Part shown: positions 17,103 to 27,496 of the stretch, one piece after another
Numbering within the stretch: the first letter of the stretch is position 1
Layout of the letters: every line of letters begins with the position of its first letter
DNA from: Hominisplanchenecus faecis
GTDB taxonomy: Bacteria; Bacillota; Clostridia; Lachnospirales; Lachnospiraceae
Direction: 5' to 3'
Length of the DNA: 61,416 nt
Assembly: GCF_020687205.1 (NCBI RefSeq)
Contig: NZ_JAJEQE010000015.1
Span: forward strand, 1 to 61,416
Program-made: the position numbers and the translations under genes
Notes under the pieces: model-generated
Databases searched by the model: none
What the model was told of the DNA's origin: nothing
Seen by the model: only the letters and a program-made list of their open reading frames with translations

Positions 17103-17996
17103 TTATTTTGTTTCTTTCTGATTCCCCTTTTTCTTTCTGGATACTTTATGAATCGTAGGATAAGCTTTCATAAAACGTTTGTTTACGCCGGTGATCCTGG
17201 AGACTCTCTCCTGATACTGTTCCCGAAATCCCTTTGAACGAGAGCGAATGCCTTCTGCATATTCAGAAAGACCCTTTTCTTCAATCTTGCCTGCAATGTG
17301 CCTTTGATACTCTCCCAGCTTTTCCTGAAATTCTTTTTTCGTCGGCAGATGCTTTTTATAGTTTCCAAACAGTTCTCTTGCCTCTTCCGTCGAACTGTAG
17401 ACTTTGGTCGTCTGAAGATATTCGGTAAACTCTTCCATGGCAGTCTGCAGGCCTTCCAGTTTTTCGCCGAGCTGCAGTGCTGCAAGTGTCGATACGATAA
17501 AGTCCACGCAGTACAGAATCCCGCACAAGATAATAAACGCATGTCCGGTCGCTACATCAAACAGATCGATCACCCACTGTGCAAACGGCTGAAGGATCTC
17601 AAACATCAGCAGTGTGAAAAACCCCCATGCGATCGAGCATCCCAGACAGATCCTGCCATGCAGGTTGAACGGCCGTTCGCTGTAATCCCACCAGCTTGTG
17701 TGGAAGAGCTTTTCCATTACCCACGAAGTAACATACTCCAGGATGGTTGCCAGAACGATGCCGCCAAGAAACAGCCATAAACCATGATCCTGCAATGGCC
17801 TCAGAACCAGATAAACGCTCATGGCTCCCACTCCATAGATCGTACACACCGGACCTGTTACAAATCCACGGTTTACCAGCTTCTTTTCCTTTATCGATAC
17901 ATAGCAGCTTTCCCATATCCATCCCATAAAGCTGTATAAGATCAGCCAGAAAAGAACATGATACAAATCTACTCCAAGAATTTGAATATCCCACAT
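17103..17996 (-). CDS. CmpB-like putative ABC transporter type IV membrane protein
   Basis: 297 aa. The first 170 residues hold four or five membrane segments and the PF06541 (CmpB / putative ABC-transporter type IV) pattern: YSFMGWIWESCYVSIKEKKLVNRGFVTGPVCTIYG and EYVTSWVMEKLFHTSWWDYS, FNLHGRICLG. The C-terminal 120 residues are a charged, probably cytosolic helical extension. No ATPase or substrate-binding gene is adjacent, so transport is unproven. It is divergent from the yprB-like gene with 191 bp between starts. AAGGAG precedes the ATG at 17996. Confidence 0.82.
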   Translation of the reverse strand: MWDIQILGVDLYHVLFWLILYSFMGWIWESCYVSIKEKKLVNRGFVTGPVCTIYGVGAMSVYLVLRPLQDHGLWLFLGGIVLATILEYVTSWVMEKLFHTSWWDYSERPFNLHGRICLGCSIAWGFFTLLMFEILQPFAQWVIDLFDVATGHAFIILCGILYCVDFIVSTLAALQLGEKLEGLQTAMEEFTEYLQTTKVYSSTEEARELFGNYKKHLPTKKEFQEKLGEYQRHIAGKIEEKGLSEYAEGIRSRSKGFREQYQERVSRITGVNKRFMKAYPTIHKVSRKKKGNQKETK

Positions 17997-18187
17997 AATT
18001 TTCTCCTTTTATTTTTGATTTCTGTTTTTCTTTTATTTTACATTGAATTTTCTGTCTTTTTAATCGCTAAATATCTCTGTATTGCATTTTTATTGAAACA
18101 CTTTTATAATGATGCCAGAATTCAAAATCAACTTCAAAAATGCCGGAGGCATTCTTGAACACATAAGTTTAAGAAAGGAATTTTTTC
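17997..18187. other. Divergent intergenic region
   Basis: 191 bp between two divergent starts. It holds the small AAGAATG hairpin (18133-18159) and AT-rich sequence; promoters must be here but no clear -35/-10 pair stands out. Confidence 0.5.
18133..18159. repeat. Small AAGAATG hairpin, copy 2
   Basis: 12-bp arms TTCAAAAATGCC / GGCATTCTTGAA with one mismatch around a GGA loop. It matches copy 1 (8296-8316) and copy 3 (27377-27401). Confidence 0.6.
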
Positions 18188-19273
18188 ATGCTATATAAAC
18201 AACAATCTTTTTCCGACTTTGAACCAGATCTTCGCTATCTGGACTCTTTTCCTTTTTCCAGAGAAGAATTTCTCTTCTTTGACATTGAAACAACCGGATT
18301 TTCCCCGCGAAACACTTCTCTGTATCTGATCGGTGCGGTCTGCTTTCTGGATGAGCACTGGACTTTCCTTCAGTGGTTTGCCGAAACCCCATCGGAAGAA
18401 TGTGAAATTTTAAACGCATTTCTTGCGTTCTGCCGGTCATTTCGTGCTGTCGTTCATTTCAACGGTGACGGTTTTGATATCCCTTATCTTCTTTTCAAAG
18501 CAGAAAAATATACATTGTCAGATACCTTATCATCCATGCAGAGCATTGACCTTTACCGCCTGACCCGGCCATACAAAAAATATCTGAAACTGACGCACAT
18601 CAACCAGAAAAGTCTGGAATCTTTTCTTGGCATTGAGCGGGAAGACCGCTACAACGGCGGTGAACTGATCAAAATCTATCAGAGCTACTGCCAATTAAAA
18701 AATGCGGATGCTCTTTCGCTTCTGCTTCTGCATAATCTGGACGATCTGAAAGGTATGACAAAACTGCTGCCGCTTCTTGCCTATCCGCTGTTTTTGAAAG
18801 ACCAGGATTATACGCTCCGGAATCTTTTCTGGGAAGATTCTGTGAACGGACAGCCGCTTCTGATTGCAGAGCTGGATCTGAAATATCCTGTTCCAAAGCA
18901 GATCTCCAACCGGCTTTCCTCGTGCTATCTTACGCTCCAGGAAGACACTGCCAAACTAATGATCTATGCTTTCGAGGGCGAATTAAAGTATTTCATATCT
19001 GACTATAAAAATTATTATTATATTCCTTTGCAGGACTGTGCCATTCATAAGCACGTTGCCTCTTATCTCGATCCACGTGAACGCATCCCTGCAAAAGCCA
19101 CAACCTGTTACCAGCGTCACCGGGGACTTTTTCTTCCTCAGGAAAAAGCACTGTTCAAACCTGTTTTCCAGGAAAGCTATCATTCGGATTCTTTCTGGTT
19201 TGAATGTACGCAACAGTTTATGAATTCGCCCTCTTTATTATGTTTATACATAAAAAGCCTGATTTCCATTTGA
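18188..19273 (+). CDS. YprB-type RNase H-like exonuclease domain protein
   Basis: 361 aa. A DEDD exonuclease-like fold of the RNase_H_2 / YprB family is visible: FLFFDIETTGFSPRNTSLYLIGA (first Asp and Glu, near residue 35), VVHFNGDGFDIPYLL (second Asp) and LLLHNLDDLKGM (last acidic residues, near 190). The C-terminal 150 residues are not a recognised domain. The role is probably 3'-5' nuclease activity on DNA or RNA. AAAGGA lies 11 nt before the ATG. The stop codon TGA at 19271-19273 sits in the loop/right arm of the terminator hairpin, so the last codons are part of the terminator. Confidence 0.82.
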   Translation: MLYKQQSFSDFEPDLRYLDSFPFSREEFLFFDIETTGFSPRNTSLYLIGAVCFLDEHWTFLQWFAETPSEECEILNAFLAFCRSFRAVVHFNGDGFDIPYLLFKAEKYTLSDTLSSMQSIDLYRLTRPYKKYLKLTHINQKSLESFLGIEREDRYNGGELIKIYQSYCQLKNADALSLLLLHNLDDLKGMTKLLPLLAYPLFLKDQDYTLRNLFWEDSVNGQPLLIAELDLKYPVPKQISNRLSSCYLTLQEDTAKLMIYAFEGELKYFISDYKNYYYIPLQDCAIHKHVASYLDPRERIPAKATTCYQRHRGLFLPQEKALFKPVFQESYHSDSFWFECTQQFMNSPSLLCLYIKSLISI

Positions 19274-19285
19274 AATCAGGCTTTC
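19254..19285. terminator. Shared convergent terminator (yprB-like / rpsA)
   Basis: 13-bp arms AAAGCCTGATTTC / GAAATCAGGCTTT. On the minus strand the stem is followed by TTTTTA, a good terminator for rpsA. The plus-strand T-run is short. It overlaps the 3' end of the plus-strand gene. Confidence 0.83.
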
Positions 19286-19355
19286 CTGCCCTGCAGGTTC
19301 TCTTTTGTCTGAACCTTACAGGACACTCAGCACTCCCTTTTTGAGATGTGCAATA

Positions 19356-20447
19356 TTACTCTTCTTCTGCCTCTGTTGTGTCGGCAGCAGCTTCTTCTTT
19401 CTGCAGTGCTTTCATGCTCAGGCTGATTTTTTTGTCTTCGCCGTTGAAATCTACTACTTTTGCTGTGATAACCTGTCCTACGCTCAGTACGTCAGATGGT
19501 TTATCAACATGCTCCTGGGAAATCTGTGATACATGAAGCAGTGCGTCTACACCCGGCTCCAGTTCAACAAATGCACCAAAATCAGTCATTCTTGCAACTT
19601 TACCTTCTACCACGTTGCCTGCTGCGTATTTCTCGCCAGCTGTCAGCCATGGGTTCTGATCCGGGAATTTCAGGCTCAGTGCAATCTTATCGCCGCTGAT
19701 GTCTTTGATCAGAACAGAAAGTTTTTCGCCAACTTTGAATACTTTCTTTGGATTTTCAACACGTCCCCAGGACATCTCTGAGATGTGCAGCAGACCGTCT
19801 GCTCCGCCCAGGTCGATGAATGCACCGAAGTCTGTAACGTTTTTGATAACGCCTTCTACTACATCACCAACGTGGATTCTTGCAAAGAGTTCTTTCTGCA
19901 TTTCTGCTTTCTTTGCAACCAACAGCTGTTTACGGTCGCCGATGATTCTTCTTCTGCGTGGATTGAACTCGCTGATCACAAACTCGATTTCCTGACCTGC
20001 ATATTTGCCAAGATTTCTTTCGTAAGTATCAGATACCAGGCTTGCCGGGATAAATACTCTTGCTTCGTCGATCACAACGCTCAGACCACCATCGAGTACC
20101 TGTGCAACTGGTGCTTTCAGTACTTCGTGATTTTCAAAAGCTTCTTCCAGTCTCTTGTTTCCTTTTTCTGCTGCCAGACGTTTGTAAGTCAGCAGAACCT
20201 GTCCTTCACCATCGTTTACTTTCAGGACTTTTGCTTCCATTTTGTCGTTAACATGAACAACATCCTGGAGATTTACGCTTGAATCGTTGGTATATTCACT
20301 TTTTGTGATGATACCGTCAGCTTTGTATCCAATATTTAAGATGATCTCGTCTTCTTTGACATCGATGACCGTACCTTCGACTACCTCTCCATTATGAATT
20401 GTTTTTAATGATTCCTCCAGCATTTGTTCAAAGCTCATTTCTGACAT
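19356..20447 (-). CDS. rpsA: Ribosomal protein S1-type, four S1 domains
   Basis: 363 aa with four S1 RNA-binding repeats: GEVVEGTVIDVKEDEIILNIGYKADG, the divergent second repeat (KAPVAQVLDGGLSVVI), GDVVEGVIKNVTDFGAFIDLGGADGLLHIS, and GNVVEGKVARMTDFGAFVELEPGVDALLHVS. The acidic tail ends AEEE. The start is ATG 20447 (AGGAGG 10 nt upstream) or ATG 20438, whose ATGA overlaps the ispH stop. Four-domain S1 is usual in Firmicutes, where it may act as an mRNA- or RNase-associated factor. In many Clostridia this is the C-terminal half of an IspH-S1 fusion; here the two are separate frames overlapping by 13 bp. Confidence 0.93.
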   Translation of the reverse strand: MSEMSFEQMLEESLKTIHNGEVVEGTVIDVKEDEIILNIGYKADGIITKSEYTNDSSVNLQDVVHVNDKMEAKVLKVNDGEGQVLLTYKRLAAEKGNKRLEEAFENHEVLKAPVAQVLDGGLSVVIDEARVFIPASLVSDTYERNLGKYAGQEIEFVISEFNPRRRRIIGDRKQLLVAKKAEMQKELFARIHVGDVVEGVIKNVTDFGAFIDLGGADGLLHISEMSWGRVENPKKVFKVGEKLSVLIKDISGDKIALSLKFPDQNPWLTAGEKYAAGNVVEGKVARMTDFGAFVELEPGVDALLHVSQISQEHVDKPSDVLSVGQVITAKVVDFNGEDKKISLSMKALQKEEAAADTTEAEEE

Positions 20448-21280
20448 TCCTTGTGAACCTCCTCAATAATATTATTTGGGGTTGATGCCCCTGCTGTAAT
20501 ACCTACGCAACTCATGGACTGCATCGAATGTACATCCAAATCTTCAAGTGTCTGTATATAGTAAGTATTCTTGCATTCTTCTTTACATATTTCAAATAGT
20601 TTCTGCGTATTGGAACTGTGTCTGCCTCCAATTACGATCATGGCATCCACATCGGCGGCAATTTTTCTCGCCTCCTGCTGACGCTCTTCGGTCGCATTGC
20701 AAATCGTATTTAAAACAAGTATATCATAACGCTTTTTTGAAAGAATTTCAACTAATTTATTAAATTTCTTGTAATTAAATGTCGTCTGAGACACAACACA
20801 GACTCCTGTGTCTGAATTTGGTTCAAATTCTTCTGCTTCTTCTTCTGTTCCGATCACCGTCACTTTAGAAACACACCATCCTCGGATGCCTTCTACCTCC
20901 GGATGATTGGCATTTCCGATGATCACGATCTCTCTTCCGTTTTCGCCTTCCCGCCTGACAATGCGATGTATTTTCTTTACAAATGGACAGGTCGCATCGG
21001 CAAGATTCAGTCCGTTTTCGCAGATCAGATCATAAACTTCTTCCGCAACGCCATGGGAACGGATCACAACGGTACCCTTTTTTACCGAAAGCAGATCTTC
21101 TTTTCCATTCAGCACCTGTACGCCTTTTTCTTCCAGATCCCGCACTACCTCTTCGTTGTGGATGATCGGCCCGTAAGTGTAAACCGGCTCTTTTTCTTTT
21201 GCTGCCAGATCATAGACCTGGTCAACGGCACGTTTTACGCCAAAACAAAAACCCGCAGTCTGTGCTTTTATCACTTTCAT
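20435..21280 (-). CDS. ispH: 4-hydroxy-3-methylbut-2-enyl diphosphate reductase
   Basis: 281 aa from ATG 21280, whose ATGA overlaps the cmk stop by 4 bp. IspH performs the last step of the MEP isoprenoid pathway using a [4Fe-4S] cluster. The three cluster Cys are in TAGFCFGVKRA (near residue 12), DATCPFVKK and LNTICNATEERQ. The conserved YGPIIHNEEVV, QTTF and GGRHSSNTQKL are intact. It is the fourth gene of a P-type ATPase - FAD oxidoreductase - cmk - ispH - rpsA operon. Electrons are probably supplied by ferredoxin or flavodoxin. Confidence 0.95.
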   Translation of the reverse strand: MKVIKAQTAGFCFGVKRAVDQVYDLAAKEKEPVYTYGPIIHNEEVVRDLEEKGVQVLNGKEDLLSVKKGTVVIRSHGVAEEVYDLICENGLNLADATCPFVKKIHRIVRREGENGREIVIIGNANHPEVEGIRGWCVSKVTVIGTEEEAEEFEPNSDTGVCVVSQTTFNYKKFNKLVEILSKKRYDILVLNTICNATEERQQEARKIAADVDAMIVIGGRHSSNTQKLFEICKEECKNTYYIQTLEDLDVHSMQSMSCVGITAGASTPNNIIEEVHKECQK

Positions 21281-21948
21281 TGCTTCACTTCCCTGTAACA
21301 TTCTTTAATACGCTCAACCACCTCATCGATCGACAGATCCGAAGAATCTACCAGAATGGCATCCTCTGCCTGGCGAAGTGGTGCGATCTCTCTTGACATG
21401 TCACGCTGATCACGGTCCCGGATCTCCTCTTCGATCTCTTCCAGTGTGTGCGTATCTCCCTTTTCCTGCTGTTCCAGGAAACGTCTCTTTGCACGCGTTT
21501 CCACGCTTGCAGTCAGATAAATTTTCAGCTGTGCATGTGGCAGGATATTGGTGCCGATGTCTCTTCCGTCCATCAGGACATCTTCTTTTGCCGCCAGATC
21601 TCTTTGTAGGTCAAGCAGTGTGGCTCGCACGGCCGGGTTTGCGGAAGTCACAGATGCCATCTTGCTCACTTCTTCTGTGCGGATCAGTCCGGTCACGTTC
21701 TCCCCGTTTAAGATCACCTGCTGTTCGCCGTCATCACTGTAGGCGATCGATATGGAAATCTTGCTGCAGGCTTTCTGCACTGCCGCATCGTCGTGGATAT
21801 CGATCTGATTCTGCATCATATAAACTGCGATCGCACGATACATTGCCCCGGTATCGACATAAATAAATCCAAGCTCTTTTGACACACGTTTTGCGATCGT
21901 GCTTTTTCCGGCTCCTGCCGGTCCGTCAATTGCAATATTAAAACTCAT
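21277..21948 (-). CDS. cmk: Cytidylate kinase
   Basis: 223 aa from ATG 21948, with AGGAGG 5 nt upstream; the ATG at 21963 overlaps that RBS. CMP kinase phosphorylates CMP/dCMP to the diphosphate with ATP. Walker A is AIDGPAGAGKSTIAKRV, followed by FIYVDTGAMYRAIA and VLMDGRDIGTNILPHA. The LID-type segment RAKRRFLEQQEKGD is present. The combination cmk - ispH - rpsA is a common Clostridia arrangement. Confidence 0.95.
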   Translation of the reverse strand: MSFNIAIDGPAGAGKSTIAKRVSKELGFIYVDTGAMYRAIAVYMMQNQIDIHDDAAVQKACSKISISIAYSDDGEQQVILNGENVTGLIRTEEVSKMASVTSANPAVRATLLDLQRDLAAKEDVLMDGRDIGTNILPHAQLKIYLTASVETRAKRRFLEQQEKGDTHTLEEIEEEIRDRDQRDMSREIAPLRQAEDAILVDSSDLSIDEVVERIKECYREVKQ

Positions 21949-21968
21949 ATTTTCCTCCTGCATGGTAT

Positions 21969-23210
21969 CTATGCTTCGCTCATCGCCAGTGCTGCCGCAT
22001 AGGCAGTGGACCAGGCGATCTGCAGATTGAATCCTCCGGTCACAGCATCCAGATCCAGTACCTCACCTGCAAAATACAGTCCCTGCACCAGTTTGGACTC
22101 CATCGTGGACGGATTGACTTCTTTTACACTGACACCACCTTTTGTGATAATAGCTTCATTATAATCGCGAAGCCCTGTTACGGTCAATGGCAAATTTTTG
22201 ATCAGCTCCACAAATCCGAGGCGTTCTTCTCTTGATACCTCATTTACCTTTTTCTCCGGATTGATGCCGGACAACTCGATCATGACCGGAGTCAGTTTTG
22301 CCGGGAAAAGTCCGCCCAGTGCGTTTTTAAACTGTCTGTTTTTTGCTTCCTCAAAATCACGCAGGATTCGGTGATCCAGTTGTTCTTTTGACAATGCCGG
22401 CTTCAGGTCGATAAACATAGAAAGTTCTTTTTTTCGTGCCGTTTTCGCAGTGTAACTGCTGGCACTTAAGATCAGAGGACCAGTCACGCCAAAGTGGGTG
22501 AACATCATCTCGCCAAAACCATCATAGAGTTTCTTTTTACCGTCCATCACTTTGACATCCACATTTTTCAGTGAAAGACCCTGAAGGCTTTTCGCCCACG
22601 CTTCTTTTGTATTAAACGGAACCAGCGATGGATATAATTCCGTCACTTTATGTCCGAGTTCTTCTGCGAAACGGTAACCGTCTCCGGTAGAACCTGTCGT
22701 TTTATAAGAAATCCCTCCGGTTGCCACAAGTACGGCATCTGCCGGAAAAAGTTTCTTTTCTCCATCTGACAAAACACCGGTTACTTTTCCATCTTTGGCT
22801 TCCACCTTGGAAACTTCGGTATTTAAATGCACCTGCACTTTATATTCCCGCATTTTCCTGCGAAGTGCATCAATAACATCCGCAGAATGATCTGATACCG
22901 GAAAAACACGGTCCCCACGTTCAATTTTGGTCTTTGTACCGGCTTTTTCAAAAAAATCGATCACATCATGATTCGTGTAGCCATAGAAAGCACTGTACAG
23001 GAATTTCGGATTGCTGACAACTGCCTGAAACAGTTCTTCCGTATCACAGGCATTGGTCAGATTACATCTGCCTTTTCCTGTAATATAGATCTTTTTGCCC
23101 AGTTTTTCATTTTTTTCAAACAGATGGACTTCGCACCCGCGTTCTGCCGCATTCAGTGCTGCAAACATGCCTGCCGCCCCTCCGCCTATCACTGCTATTT
23201 TCTTTTTCAT
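21969..23210 (-). CDS. HI0933-family (BaiN-like) FAD-dependent oxidoreductase
   Basis: 413 aa. The N-terminal Rossmann motif KIAVIGGGAAGMFAALNAAERG binds FAD. GKKIYITGKGRCNLTN and DRVFPVSDHSADV are the family hallmarks, and the C-terminus FAGEVLDLDAVTGGFNLQIAWSTAYAAA closes the FAD site. BaiN of Clostridium scindens belongs to this family, but the family is almost universal and its housekeeping reaction is not settled. No bile-acid operon is here. It lies between the P-type ATPase gene (15 bp) and cmk (20 bp) in one operon. Confidence 0.9.
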   Translation of the reverse strand: MKKKIAVIGGGAAGMFAALNAAERGCEVHLFEKNEKLGKKIYITGKGRCNLTNACDTEELFQAVVSNPKFLYSAFYGYTNHDVIDFFEKAGTKTKIERGDRVFPVSDHSADVIDALRRKMREYKVQVHLNTEVSKVEAKDGKVTGVLSDGEKKLFPADAVLVATGGISYKTTGSTGDGYRFAEELGHKVTELYPSLVPFNTKEAWAKSLQGLSLKNVDVKVMDGKKKLYDGFGEMMFTHFGVTGPLILSASSYTAKTARKKELSMFIDLKPALSKEQLDHRILRDFEEAKNRQFKNALGGLFPAKLTPVMIELSGINPEKKVNEVSREERLGFVELIKNLPLTVTGLRDYNEAIITKGGVSVKEVNPSTMESKLVQGLYFAGEVLDLDAVTGGFNLQIAWSTAYAAALAMSEA

Positions 23211-23225
23211 TTATAATTCCTTTCC

Positions 23226-25616
23226 TTACCGGCTTCTTTTCTTTTTTCTCTTCGGAAATAAAATCTCCAGTTTTTCGTATATGCGATCTCGGATCCGGTA
23301 ACAGCACAGGATCAGACGTATCAGTTCATGATACAGAAGAATGGCCATGCACACAAGCGGGATCGCCAGTACCATCTGCCAGCAGAAGATGCTGTGGATT
23401 CCAAGAAATCCCGGGAACAGTAGCACACCCACCGAAAAAACTGCGATCACGCAGACACAGAGAATGCCTCTCAGCCAGTTCAACGGCCTGCACACACGAA
23501 ATACGACCATGATCCCGACTGCTCCTCCGACCAGGAGATCAAAGGTATAGGTAAACACTTCTGTTTCTTTCCAGAACGGTGACAAAACCTGAACCACAAG
23601 CAGGGTGACAACCATAGTAATCGCCGCCGGAAGTGCCGTCTGCATCACATGACGCAAAAATCCAGTACTTGTCACCTCTTCGGTATGCTCCAGTGTCAGC
23701 ACAAAACTCGGGAAACCGATGCAGGCTGCACTGATCAGAGACAGCTGCACCGGGATAAACGGATACGCCCGTCCGAGAAGAATAAAAATGACACACAGCA
23801 GGATGGAATACAGTGTCTTGGTCAGATACAGTGCGCTGACCCGCTCGATGTTGGCAATGATCGTCCTTCCTTCGCTTACAATATTCCGAAGGCAGGCAAA
23901 ATCCGAATCCAGCAGGACAATATGTGCCGACTGTTTTGCCGCATCACTTCCGGCTGCCATCGCAATACCGCACTCTGCATCCTTCAGTGCAAGCACGTCG
24001 TTGACACCATCACCAACCATACCGACCACTTTCTTTTCCGACTGATAAGCATGGACAAGCTTCTGCTTCTGTTCCGGCTTCACGCGTCCAAAGACATTAT
24101 ATTTCTGCACGGCTTCCCGGTAACTTTGCGGATCATCTCCGAGTGCGGAGGCATCCACGTATTTTTCTGCCCCCAGAAGTCCTGCTTTTCCGGCAATCTT
24201 CGATACCGTCACCGGATTGTCACCGGAGATCACCTTGATCTCTACCTTCTGCCCACGGAAGTACTGAAAGACGTCCGGTGCTTCTTTCCGGATGCAGTCC
24301 AGGATCACGATCAGTCCCATCGGTGACACCTCACTGACACTTCCATCTTCCGCCTGAACAGAACCGCATTTTCCAAGCAACAGGACACGATAGCCCTCCT
24401 CTGAATACTGATTGACTTTTCGAAGGATTTCCGCCCCTTCTTCGTCATCCTGCAATAAAAACTCCGGTGCACCAAGGACATAACAGCCCTTTTCTTCGAA
24501 CTCGATCGCACGGTACTTTCGTTCGGAAGAAAACGGAATTTTCTGAACGACCGTAAAACGGTCCATACGGTGAAAATAACGTTTTAATGCTTCCTGCGTG
24601 TTGTTGCTGTCTTCAAAAGCAAACGTAAGCTCATTCATGATCTCGCTTACTTCTTCTTTTTTCACCTCTCCAAGGCCAAGCACCTCTGTAACTTCCAGTT
24701 CCCCGGTCGTGATCGTTCCGGTTTTGTCAAGGCAGAGCACGTTGATGCGTGCCAGTGCTTCGATTGCTTCCATCTCCTGCACGAGTGCCCGCTTTTTTGC
24801 AAGTCTTCCGACGCCCAGGATAAACGAGATGCTGGTCAGCAGCACCAGTCCCTCCGGAATCATACCGATGATTCCGGCAACGGTTGCCACGATAGCTTCG
24901 TTCCTGGTCATCCCCTGAGCACTGATCTGAGAACGGAACAGCAGAATGCCGATCGGAATGATCAGAATACTGATCACCGCTATGATCCGCTTGATCGTAT
25001 TCTGCATTTCCGAAGTGGCACGTTTTTTCGTCTTGGCTTTCCTTGTCAGCTCTGCGGCATAATTCTCATCACCGACATGAACCACACGGCCGACACCGCC
25101 GCCCGCAACTACAAAACTGCCGGACATCAGCTCATCTCCTGCTTTTTTCTTTACAGGTTTTGATTCTCCGGTCAGCATAGATTCATTAACCTCCAAACCG
25201 TCACATTCAAGAACCGTACAGTCTGCACAGATCTGATCGCCGTTTGTCACAATCAGAATGTCATCTTTCACCACTTCTTCTATATCTATCTCATATTTTT
25301 CACCTTCTCTTACCACATGAGCTTTTGAAGCCGTCAGAACCGTCAGCTTGTCTACTACTTTTTTAACTTTCAGTTCCTGCACGATCCCGATTACCGCATT
25401 GACGATCACGACTCCCATAAAAGTCATGTTCTTGAACTGTCCGGTGATCAGAACCAGAATGGCCAGAAAAAGGTTCAGAAAATTGAAATAAGTAAGCAAA
25501 TGTGCTTTTACGATCTCCTTATTGGTTTTCACCATATGATTTTCCATCCTGTTTACTTGACCGCTTCGGATACGCTCCTCCACCTCCTGCCCGGTAAGTC
25601 CCGCTTGCTTTTCCAT
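23226..25616 (-). CDS. Cation-transporting P-type ATPase, CtpE/YfgQ-like
   Basis: 796 aa from ATG 25616, with AAGGAGG 8 nt upstream (the reading to 25652 starts before the RBS). Features in order: actuator loop with LTGESKPVKKK, membrane helix 4 motif GMIPEGLVLLTS, phosphorylation site LCLDKTGTITTG, a nucleotide domain, hinge GDGVNDVLALKDA, then C-terminal membrane helices. The PEGL motif groups it with P2-type Ca2+/Mg2+ ATPases, most like mycobacterial CtpE. There is no N-terminal heavy-metal Cys domain. The ion is probably Ca2+ or another divalent cation. It is first in the operon and has its own promoter. Confidence 0.9.
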   Translation of the reverse strand: MEKQAGLTGQEVEERIRSGQVNRMENHMVKTNKEIVKAHLLTYFNFLNLFLAILVLITGQFKNMTFMGVVIVNAVIGIVQELKVKKVVDKLTVLTASKAHVVREGEKYEIDIEEVVKDDILIVTNGDQICADCTVLECDGLEVNESMLTGESKPVKKKAGDELMSGSFVVAGGGVGRVVHVGDENYAAELTRKAKTKKRATSEMQNTIKRIIAVISILIIPIGILLFRSQISAQGMTRNEAIVATVAGIIGMIPEGLVLLTSISFILGVGRLAKKRALVQEMEAIEALARINVLCLDKTGTITTGELEVTEVLGLGEVKKEEVSEIMNELTFAFEDSNNTQEALKRYFHRMDRFTVVQKIPFSSERKYRAIEFEEKGCYVLGAPEFLLQDDEEGAEILRKVNQYSEEGYRVLLLGKCGSVQAEDGSVSEVSPMGLIVILDCIRKEAPDVFQYFRGQKVEIKVISGDNPVTVSKIAGKAGLLGAEKYVDASALGDDPQSYREAVQKYNVFGRVKPEQKQKLVHAYQSEKKVVGMVGDGVNDVLALKDAECGIAMAAGSDAAKQSAHIVLLDSDFACLRNIVSEGRTIIANIERVSALYLTKTLYSILLCVIFILLGRAYPFIPVQLSLISAACIGFPSFVLTLEHTEEVTSTGFLRHVMQTALPAAITMVVTLLVVQVLSPFWKETEVFTYTFDLLVGGAVGIMVVFRVCRPLNWLRGILCVCVIAVFSVGVLLFPGFLGIHSIFCWQMVLAIPLVCMAILLYHELIRLILCCYRIRDRIYEKLEILFPKRKKKRSR

Positions 25617-25668
25617 TGGCAGATCCTCCTTTGTATTCAGGCCGGTTTTCATCCAGTCTTTTCCTCTC

Positions 25669-25697
25669 AGTATAGCGAATCTGCTTCTTTTTGTAAA
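25669..25697 (-). promoter_or_regulatory. Promoter of the P-type ATPase-rpsA operon
   Basis: Minus strand TTTACA (25692-25697), 17-bp spacer, TATACT (25669-25674), 52 bp before the ATG. Confidence 0.7.
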
Positions 25698-25836
25698 TGG
25701 TCATTCTTTTCGTTTTCTTGCGCTTTATATGGAAATTTTGCTTTTCCCTTTTGATGCTTTTCCAGCAAAAACTACGTACTTCCAACATTTTTACAAAAAT
25801 TCCGTATTTTTTTTGCTAAAAAGCACTATTTTTTTC

Positions 25837-25865
25837 TTTACTTTGCCACGCTGATTTGCTATAAT
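25837..25865 (+). promoter_or_regulatory. Promoter of gdhA
   Basis: TTTACT (25837-25842), 17-bp spacer, perfect TATAAT (25860-25865), about 85 bp before the gdhA start. Confidence 0.72.
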
Positions 25866-25874
25866 CTGCAATGA

Positions 25875-27284
<1,410 letters not shown>

Positions 27285-27316
27285 TCTAAAGATAACAAAA
27301 TATCTATCAGTCAAAA

Positions 27317-27356
27317 ACAGATCTTGTCGGTCACAATCGACAAGGTCTGTTTTTTA
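27317..27356 (+). terminator. Terminator of gdhA
   Basis: 13-bp stem ACAGATCTTGTCG / CGACAAGGTCTGT with one mismatch and an 8-nt loop, followed by TTTTTT; 32 bp after the gdhA stop. Confidence 0.9.
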
Positions 27357-27376
27357 TGATACATCAGATGTATACA

Positions 27377-27401
27377 GAAGAATGTCAGAGGCATTTTTGA
27401 A
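27377..27401. repeat. Small AAGAATG hairpin, copy 3
   Basis: GAAGAATGTC-AGA-GGCATTTTTGAA, related to hairpins at 8296 and 18133. Confidence 0.5.
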
Positions 27402-27420
27402 TTAGAGACAGCGGCACAAT

Positions 27421-27469
27421 AAAAAAAGCCATCGCAGACATTTCACATGTTCAGCAATGACTTTTTTTA
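27421..27469 (-). terminator. Terminator of the polyferredoxin gene
   Basis: Imperfect stem flanked by seven A (27421-27427) and seven T (27462-27468), 28 bp beyond the ferredoxin stop at 27497. It is convergent with gdhA. Confidence 0.65.
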
Positions 27470-27496
27470 TTTTTATGTATTATTTTTGAGTGCTCT

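Noticed and set aside
21969-23210. Bile-acid 7-dehydroxylation gene (baiN)
   Set aside because: The protein is of the BaiN/HI0933 family, but this family is widespread and no other bai genes are nearby. The operon is housekeeping.
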